DNA from: Methylomagnum ishizawai
GTDB lineage: Bacteria > Pseudomonadota > Gammaproteobacteria > Methylococcales > Methylococcaceae
NCBI RefSeq assembly: GCF_900155475.1
Contig: NZ_FXAM01000001.1
Location: forward strand, 1,227,501 to 1,291,500
Reading direction: 5' to 3'
Length of the DNA: 64,000 bases
Shown here in pieces: positions 58,595 through 64,000 of this stretch. Made by a program: the position numbers and the translations under genes. The notes beneath the pieces are model-generated. The model was not told the origin of the DNA. It saw only the letters and a list, made by a program, of their open reading frames with translations, and made no database searches. The first letter of the stretch is position 1. Each line of letters begins with the position of its first letter.

Positions 58595-58635
58595 TTAAAC
58601 CATGGGTGTGACCATCGGCAACGTGGGCACTCCGG

Positions 58636-59895
58636 TCAAGCCAAGCCACGCAGCAGGCGTTCCGAGCGGGATTCGATCACGCCCAGGATCGCCCCGTAAA
58701 TCTCCGAGGCCAAGACCTGCGTCTGTAATTCCTCAGCGAGCTTCCGGGCCTGTTCCAAGGTTTTGGCGACCATGCGTTCGAGGTCACGGTTCAGGGCGTT
58801 GCGGGCGGTGGCGGTGTCCGGCACCAGGCGGTGCCAATGGCGGCGCAGCACTTCCTCGGGCAGGTAGCGCCCGCCGATCTTCATCGCCATCTTCGGGCTG
58901 AGGCTCGGATAGACCGCCGTGCTGAGTAAATCGTACGCGGGTGCTAGGCGCGGCTTGCCCTGCCCGTACAGGAAGGAGAAGTTCTTCCCATGGGCGTCGG
59001 CGTTGCCGATCAGGTAGTTGAAGATCAGGGTCTTCAGGAAAGTGATCCGGTCGGGCACCGGCTGGACGCTGAAGGCCTGGATCAACCCGAGGCAGGCGGC
59101 GATGCCGGGACCGCCCTCGCGTTCGTACTTGTTCTCGGGCGGCACCGAAAGCGCCTGGCAGAAATCCTCCTGATGCAGGCGGATGACCCGTTCCCCCTGG
59201 ATGATCCGGTCGTAGCGCCCGACGAGCAGGAACGGCTCGTCCCCCGCCCTGCCCACTTCCGCGCGCGCCGCCGGGATCCCCACCCGCGCGGCCAGTGTCA
59301 GGCAGAACAGTTCGTTATGGACGCTGTCCCGGATATCCCCATCGCTCCGAATCAGCGGCTTGAGGATATGGGTGGTGGGCGCGCCGCCGCGCATCAGGGC
59401 CAAGCGTCCGTCCACCCTTCGCACTGCGAGTTTGTCCTGCGCCCCGGCCAGGGAGAGGCGCATATCGTCCCCGCCCGCCAGCAAGGGACGCTGCTTCAGC
59501 AGCGCGAGGATTTCCCGGAGCCGATCCTCGTCCAAGAATTCCATGGCTGCGGCATTTTCAGGGACCGGGGCCATCCCCTCGGGATAAAGGGACAAGGCGC
59601 CCGCGCATTCCCCGCCGACCGCTTCCAGCAATGAGAAGGGATTTTTATCCGAGACGCCCAGCCAACGGGCCAAGCGATGGCGGGCCGACTCGTCCGGCAA
59701 CAGGCCGGAGAAAAACGGCTTGGCGATCCGGTCCCCATAGGGTTCGGCGCGCACCGGCATGGACACGGACAAGGGCCAGGGGCTTGTTCCCGCGAGATAG
59801 GCGTCGGCGTAGGCGAAGGACAAGCGCCCGCTGTCGTCCTGGACGAAGCGGCCCGCCCGGTTCCCTAGGAACCAAACCTCCAGTACCCGGCTCAT
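58636..59895 (-). CDS. hipA: HipA-family serine kinase toxin
   Basis: 419 residues. N-terminal HipA N1 domain (WFLGNRAGRFVQDDSGRLSF), then ISPSMKG-like SLAGAQDKLAVRRVDGRLAL, HILKPLI, SVHNELFCLTLAARVGIPAA, catalytic NYLIGNADAHGKNFSFLY and PAYDLLSTAVYPSLSPKMAM. HipA kinases inactivate glutamyl-tRNA synthetase or similar targets and cause dormancy. Start overlaps the hipB stop (ATGA). Confidence 0.9.
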   Translation of the reverse strand: MSRVLEVWFLGNRAGRFVQDDSGRLSFAYADAYLAGTSPWPLSVSMPVRAEPYGDRIAKPFFSGLLPDESARHRLARWLGVSDKNPFSLLEAVGGECAGALSLYPEGMAPVPENAAAMEFLDEDRLREILALLKQRPLLAGGDDMRLSLAGAQDKLAVRRVDGRLALMRGGAPTTHILKPLIRSDGDIRDSVHNELFCLTLAARVGIPAARAEVGRAGDEPFLLVGRYDRIIQGERVIRLHQEDFCQALSVPPENKYEREGGPGIAACLGLIQAFSVQPVPDRITFLKTLIFNYLIGNADAHGKNFSFLYGQGKPRLAPAYDLLSTAVYPSLSPKMAMKIGGRYLPEEVLRRHWHRLVPDTATARNALNRDLERMVAKTLEQARKLAEELQTQVLASEIYGAILGVIESRSERLLRGLA

Positions 59896-60119
59896 GGCAG
59901 GTCATCCCCCCGACTGGCGAGGTGCACGCTCAGTCCCAGAGTGGAAAGCACCGAGAGGGCCTTGCCCAGTTGGCAGGTCGGCTTGCCGCTTTCCAGGTCG
60001 ACGATGAAGCGGCGTCCGACACCGCAGGCGGCGGCGAGTTGTTCCTGGGTCAAGCCCTGTGACTTGCGGGCGCTACGCAGGGCATTGCCCAGTTCCGAGA
60101 TGTCCGCGATGGCTTGCAT
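59892..60119 (-). CDS. hipB: HipB-family antitoxin (XRE HTH)
   Basis: 75 residues: ELGNALRSARKSQGLTQEQL, AAACGVGRRFIVDLESGKPTC, LGKALSVLSTLGLSVHL. XRE-type DNA-binding antitoxin that represses the pair and neutralises HipA. Gene order hipB-hipA with 4-bp overlap is standard. Confidence 0.88.
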   Translation of the reverse strand: MQAIADISELGNALRSARKSQGLTQEQLAAACGVGRRFIVDLESGKPTCQLGKALSVLSTLGLSVHLASRGDDLP

Positions 60120-60824
60120 GGCTTAGCCCAATGTTACCGAACGGGATCGACATCCTAGGCCGTTCCGGTGGGTCCGGCAACAAGATACCGGTCGGTATCA
60201 CACATTGCCGGTTTCTTTGCCATATCCCTAATCTACAGTTGGAAGGTGATGCTGATCTATCCAAGCCCGCCCATCACCAGGTATCCATGCGGATTCCTCC
60301 ATATTGAACCCCAAATCGATGCCCTTCCCAGCCGCCAGCCGTGCATGTTCGGCCACGCCCTCCCACGCCAAAACGTCCAGTGGAACGGACGCAGGCGGCG
60401 GTTGCCCATTGTCCAGTTGCATGAAAATTCCCCATAGCGCTGGCCATTGCGATCTTCTACTAGCCTTCCGGGAATTTGCGAATGGGTTCCCGCTTCAGCC
60501 ACGATGTCGGCGCCATGCATCACGGCTTCGGCCAACAGGACTCGCAGTCTTGCCGTAGTTCGGAAATACAGTCCCAAGAATTGAAATCCCGGCAGGTAGC
60601 CAGACCGTATCAATCTCCCCCCAGAAAGCCCATAGCGGACGCGAACATGCGCAGCCCTAAATCGTGATCGCCAAGCGGCCACCGGGACGGACCGTCCGGC
60701 ATACCGGACGGGTAATGGTTAGTCGTTCTGGCTGACTTGCCGCTGATCAGACGGCTACTCTGCGACTTCCTATCTTCTTCTCGGCGGTCAGAACAAACAG
60801 ATCCCATCACGATCGTGCATGAAC
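60120..60824. other. decayed stretch without intact gene, with a histidine-kinase-like remnant
   Basis: About 700 bp. The minus frame 60,228-60,422 reads PLDVLAWEGVAEHARLAAGK, GIDLGFNMEES, resembling the linker between DHp and ATPase domains of a QseC-like sensor kinase, then breaks off. Neighbouring frames are unordered. I see no promoter or RNA. It marks the border between GC-rich DNA and the AT-rich tail. Confidence 0.4.
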
Positions 60825-61625
60825 CTAGAATTTGTGGGTAGCCGGTGGCGCGTGAAGAAATTTGCTTTCGAAACTGATTTTTTCGAGCGCTGCTACGGCA
60901 GCAGAAGTATGACAGATACTTAATACACTTGCGCCATCATTTCTAAGATCGCATATACTCAATCCGCGCTCAATAAGCAACCTGCATATTGATAGCATTT
61001 CTCCTGTGTACACTTCATTTATATAGTTTAATGCATCTGCTGCCACATGCAGCAACGTGCTGCCATCCGGAAGTCTTGCATGGATATTTGCTCCGCGCGC
61101 AAGTAAATATTGAACATTACTAATAGCTTCTTTTTGATGTCCGATCAAGTCCATCGCTTCAAAAATGGGCGTATAGCCCGCGTTGTTTACCGGATCAATA
61201 TTGGCACCAAAGTCCAGCAATATACCGATTAAATCTGTAGCCACAAAGTCGCTAGCTGCGGCGTAATGCAGTGGAGTCCAACCATGGTCATTTTTTGAAT
61301 CGAGCTTCGCGCCAGCAAAAATTAGAGGAAATAGAGTACGGCATGCCCCGTACTGCGCAGCTATATGCAGCAGAGTAAAGCCATCAGAATAAATTTCGTT
61401 AACATCCGCGCCAAACTCGAGCAATAGATGAATAATCTCACCTCTATTATATTGAATAGCATCATAGATAACGCCTTCCATCCTATATGGCGTTTTTCCA
61501 TATTTCTTTATATATGTTTTTAAAACCTCGCAATCTCCTTCTTCAAGGGCGCATTGAAACATGCAATTTTTATCTGACTTAGGAAAGTCATCATCCAGTA
61601 TAGCTTCTATGTTTGTGAGGGGCAT
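60825..61625 (-). CDS. ankyrin-repeat protein
   Basis: 266 residues from the ATG at 61,625 (a GTG at 61,649 is possible). At least five ankyrin repeats: NRGEIIHLLLEFGADVNEIY, GFTLLHIAAQYGACRTLFPL, GWTPLHYAAASDFVATDLIG, GYTPIFEAMDLIGHQKEAIS, GSTLLHVAADALNYINEVYT. Ankyrin proteins mediate protein binding and in bacteria may be effectors or immunity proteins. AT-rich codon use against the neighbouring 59 kb suggests transfer. Confidence 0.82.
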   Translation of the reverse strand: MPLTNIEAILDDDFPKSDKNCMFQCALEEGDCEVLKTYIKKYGKTPYRMEGVIYDAIQYNRGEIIHLLLEFGADVNEIYSDGFTLLHIAAQYGACRTLFPLIFAGAKLDSKNDHGWTPLHYAAASDFVATDLIGILLDFGANIDPVNNAGYTPIFEAMDLIGHQKEAISNVQYLLARGANIHARLPDGSTLLHVAADALNYINEVYTGEMLSICRLLIERGLSICDLRNDGASVLSICHTSAAVAALEKISFESKFLHAPPATHKF

Positions 61626-61789
61626 TTTTCTTTTAAAAAATTGTGGCACTAACTTATTAAATCACATCACCCCTCCAAAAAATTCTAAAATCCGGCGGTC
61701 GGTCGATTAAATTAAGGCAAGGCTGTTGGTGGAAACCTAGCGGTATCTTGCATAGTTTTCGACTTTGAAAGCGCAGATAGTCTTACGGG

Positions 61790-62029
61790 CTAGCTTAGGC
61801 ATTTAATCCTCGTCCTGAACAACAACAGGTTACTGCTCTCTATGCGCTGAATGTGGTACTTGCCGATGCGCTTGTCAGGCGGGGTCAGTTTGGTGCAGCT
61901 ACCCCAGTCTTCGATGAAATAGCGGGCAGTAAAGGCCGCCAGTTTGTCCAGCAACGACCGACACACCGCATACGGTATGCAAAGGTAAAGGTCGGCATCC
62001 GCACGAGAACTCATTTGATGGCGAAACAA
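61790..62029 (-). pseudogene. IS1-family transposase C-terminal remnant
   Basis: About 79 residues with AAFTARYFIEDWGSCTKLTP, PDKRIGKYHIQRIESSNLLL and FRTRIKCL, matching the IS1 InsB end (DDWGSY, VGKRYTQKIER, LRTRIKRL). The N-terminal part and ends are missing. Confidence 0.65.
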
Positions 62030-62256
62030 AGCCAGCGATCCATAAGTTTCGGGAACGGGAGGACGTACATCGACAGTACGTCAGAGCTTATTTTTTATCC
62101 AAAAAAATAAATTTTTGAATCCTCAACATTTGTGAAAGAAGCAGCCTAATATGTGTTATATAGATAATTATCCAACAAAAATTTTTTGAAGAGCTCTCAT
62201 TTTTGCGCCGAAAAACGAAGAAGCTGCTTTCAACTAGAAGATTAATCAGGTGAAAT

Positions 62257-62649
62257 ATGACTTTAAACCACACTCAACAAAACTCTTCGCAGGCAATGCA
62301 TTGCGATTCTCACTCCTTAGTTTGCCCAGACTTACGCATCAAATTCGCAATCGGCGAAGGCAGAAACCCTGAGTTGGAAGTTTTATATCTGCGAGATGAT
62401 TTGCTTGGATTTTTAAGGTTTACGCATGGCTACCCTCTTTATCTTAGGAACAACTATGCTATGACCGTGGATGATGAATATGACGGCATAGAAACTTGGG
62501 GGTTTTTCAGGCATGGATCGAAAAATAATTTTTACACACTTGGCATGACAGATACTGAAATTTACGAATATATTCGCACCGGAATTTATCCATTAAGGAT
62601 CGAACGATACTTCGACCGCAAATTTAAAACTTTCGGAACGGTTTCCTAA
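62257..62649 (+). CDS. hypothetical protein
   Basis: 130 residues, AT-rich, AGGTG ribosome site. Central pattern GEGRNPELEVLYLRDDLLGF, then GYPLYLRNNYAMTVDDEYDG, likely mixed alpha/beta. No signal peptide or membrane helix. Not recognised; may be an orphan immunity-type gene. Confidence 0.55.
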   Translation: MTLNHTQQNSSQAMHCDSHSLVCPDLRIKFAIGEGRNPELEVLYLRDDLLGFLRFTHGYPLYLRNNYAMTVDDEYDGIETWGFFRHGSKNNFYTLGMTDTEIYEYIRTGIYPLRIERYFDRKFKTFGTVS

Positions 62650-62781
62650 AAATTAACCAGCACGCCTATTTAAATTAAACACGGAAAAATTCGGTACTTT
62701 GCGGCTCCAAGCAGCTAGCGCAAAGAGATTAGCGAATTATAGATACCGATAAAACGGATGACATACTAACACTGTAGCCTA

Positions 62782-62985
62782 ATGTCTAAAATATTGGCCA
62801 TCGCCGGTAAATTGATTCTCGCGTATTTAATAACCGTGGCTTTCGCTTACTTATCGCTTATTGCTTGCATAGTGGAATATCCATGGCTTGCAGCGGCCGC
62901 GTGGTATTTTTGGTTATTATCTTCCGCATTGATGATTGACTATGCATACATGGCAATCGAATTTTTATTTAAGGCCAAAAGCTGA
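62782..62985 (+). CDS. small two-helix membrane protein
   Basis: 67 residues with two hydrophobic segments (about 5-30 and 33-60: LILAYLITVAFAYLSLIACI and WLAAAAWYFWLLSSALMIDY). Not recognised. Short AT-rich orphan. Confidence 0.5.
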   Translation: MSKILAIAGKLILAYLITVAFAYLSLIACIVEYPWLAAAAWYFWLLSSALMIDYAYMAIEFLFKAKS

Positions 62986-63050
62986 TGTTTATAGGTGGCG
63001 TCATAGCGCACTGCCACCTCTTGCAATTGCCTAGGGGTGGCGCTTAACGA

Positions 63051-63641
63051 TTACTGGCATAAGCTGAACTTTGCAGGGACTAGCAAGCACCAGTCCCTGG
63101 TTTTTTCCGGCAATATCGCGGCCTTGGAAACATGCGACCAATCCACTTCGACCGTATCACGCCGGTCAATGCGGTAGGCGTCCAATATAGTTTCTCGTTC
63201 ATAATCCGCGAATAATTTGCCATTTGCTTGATCTTCACGAATTCTCTTGATGAGCTCTTGCGTAGTCCAAGGTTTCGCATGCTCTGCCTGAATCCGCTGC
63301 AAGAGTATCTTATGCGCCCATACCGCGACTTGCGCATCTGGTGCATCATCCCAGATAGCCCGCCGCTCATCGTCAAACTCTTCCACAGTCCATATGTCGT
63401 TGTCGCCGGTTGCTGGATACCGTAGAAACTCTGCCAGCGTCTTTCGATGAGGATATCGGTGTACTCGGAAAGAATCGCCATTAATAAGAAGCCCACAACT
63501 TTCATAAGCTCGGTATCCTCTGGCGTTTTCGCTAGAACATATAACTCCATCATAATTAATATATGCGCACCTCGAACCGCCCGATTGTACCGGCGATTGC
63601 CGTTTACGCTTGGGAGGTTTTGACCTTATGACAATTTCCAT
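63051..63641 (-). CDS. hypothetical protein
   Basis: 196 residues. Basic N-terminus (RSKPPKRKRQSPVQSGGSR), then GVICSSENARGYRAYESCGL, and helical C-terminal half (AQVAVWAHKILLQRIQAEHA, ERETILDAYRIDRRDTVEVD). No family recognised. A second frame (63,080-63,553) is a shadow. Confidence 0.55.
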   Translation of the reverse strand: MEIVIRSKPPKRKRQSPVQSGGSRCAYINYDGVICSSENARGYRAYESCGLLINGDSFRVHRYPHRKTLAEFLRYPATGDNDIWTVEEFDDERRAIWDDAPDAQVAVWAHKILLQRIQAEHAKPWTTQELIKRIREDQANGKLFADYERETILDAYRIDRRDTVEVDWSHVSKAAILPEKTRDWCLLVPAKFSLCQ

Positions 63642-63852
63642 TAATAATTCCTGTGAAAATCAAGTTCACTTTGTCCAGAAGACGGCTGCTCTTCTGCACT
63701 CTTTATTGTTTCACAAAAAATATTTTTTCCTTACAAAATCCATGAAAACCAAAAAATTTTTGGTTTGCCAGTTAACCCTAGGTGTTTTGTCAATCTAAAA
63801 AATAATTGATCGCTGTCAAGGTGAAATATTAAACGGATTTTCGCTAGGCAAT

Positions 63853-63873
63853 AAAAAACCCGCATGCTGCGGG
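63853..63873 (-). terminator. rho-independent terminator on the minus strand
   Basis: Stem CCCGCA-TGC-TGCGGG (63,859-63,873), read on the minus strand, followed by six U (plus-strand A at 63,853-63,858). It ends a leftward transcript entering from beyond 64,000, and does not serve the 63,051 gene, which starts further left. Confidence 0.75.
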
Positions 63874-63934
63874 CCATTTCTTTCTTAAAAAGTGTATCCT
63901 GCTAGGTATTGAGTTTACAACGCCTCCTATGTTC

Positions 63935-64000
63935 CTATCCCGAACGACCTAGCCAGTAGACGTTTCGCTCCCTAGTCGTATTCTTTAACAAAACAAGTTT
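63935..64000 (-). CDS. possible C-terminal end of a gene cut by the window edge
   Basis: From 64,000 the minus frame reads KLVLLKNTTRERNVYWLGRS then G and a stop at 63,935, about 60 bp before the terminator at 63,873. It may be the end of a protein or of an unannotated RNA; too short to judge. Confidence 0.25.
   Translation of the reverse strand, partial: KLVLLKNTTRERNVYWLGRSG

Noticed and set aside
60257-60682. 141-codon minus-strand gene
   Set aside because: Tryptophan/arginine-rich random composition, overlapping a better kinase-like fragment in another frame.
62993-63019. AGGTGGC/GCCACCT inverted repeat as terminator
   Set aside because: Only a 7-bp stem with a 13-nt loop and no U tract; not enough to call.

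Overview
The window is high-GC gammaproteobacterial DNA (clearly GC-rich to about 60.8 kb, AT-richer after). A methanotroph of the Methylococcales is my guess from the overall character of the genes, but nothing in the window proves the genus.

Region 1 (1 to about 30,547) is most of a Mu-like transposable prophage, cut by the left window edge. A leftward early operon (9,078 down to 281) carries a Ner-like regulator, a winged-helix protein, a DDE transposase (MuA type), a MuB-like AAA ATPase, an RMF/CrpP-like protein, Gam, GemA and a Mor/C-family activator. A repressor (9,163) faces the other way. A rightward late block (12,168-30,463) carries the protease, decoration protein, gpT major head protein, gp36, gp37, sheath, tube, tail chaperone with a -1 frameshift, tape measure, gpN, gpP, gp45, gp46, an inserted Calx-beta cassette, gp47, gp48 and fibre genes. 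Terminase, portal, gp30-type head genes and endolysin are not seen here; they probably lie left of position 1, because a late promoter fires leftward at about 210. Four copies of one late-promoter design (7-bp-arm palindrome, 22 bp, then -10) sit in front of the holin-like gene, the protease, the gp38/sheath block and the Calx-beta cassette. The right phage end splits an SF1 helicase/REase/GreA-C gene.

Region 2 (30.5-43.5 kb) is a defence-like accessory segment, almost all on the minus strand: the broken helicase-nuclease, an LprI-like secreted protein, a frameshifted DUF2779 nuclease-like gene, a WapI-like protein, two adjacent DUF262 proteins (the upstream one ending in an HNH/DUF1524 domain), a WYL regulator and a tandem AAA+ ATPase. 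Two direct remnants of the same transposase bracket most of it.

Region 3 (43.8-48.7 kb) is metabolic or housekeeping: an Lrp/AsnC regulator divergent from a leuA with an in-frame loss of its catalytic core, a methyltransferase, a DJ-1/PfpI protein and a YcgL-like nucleotidyltransferase.

Region 4 (48.9-55.8 kb) is a compact five-gene NTPase conflict system: PNP-nucleosidase with a C-terminal EAD1-like domain, GASH-like helical protein, two different double-GTPase-family proteins and a large GAP1-like protein, mostly with overlapping stops and starts. It is the strongest candidate for a poorly characterised biological system.

Region 5 (55.9-64 kb) has a B12-binding radical SAM protein, an intact IS1595-family element with an 8-bp target duplication, a hipBA pair, then an AT-richer tail with an ankyrin protein, an IS1 fragment and small orphan genes. 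No tRNA, rRNA or CRISPR array was recognised.
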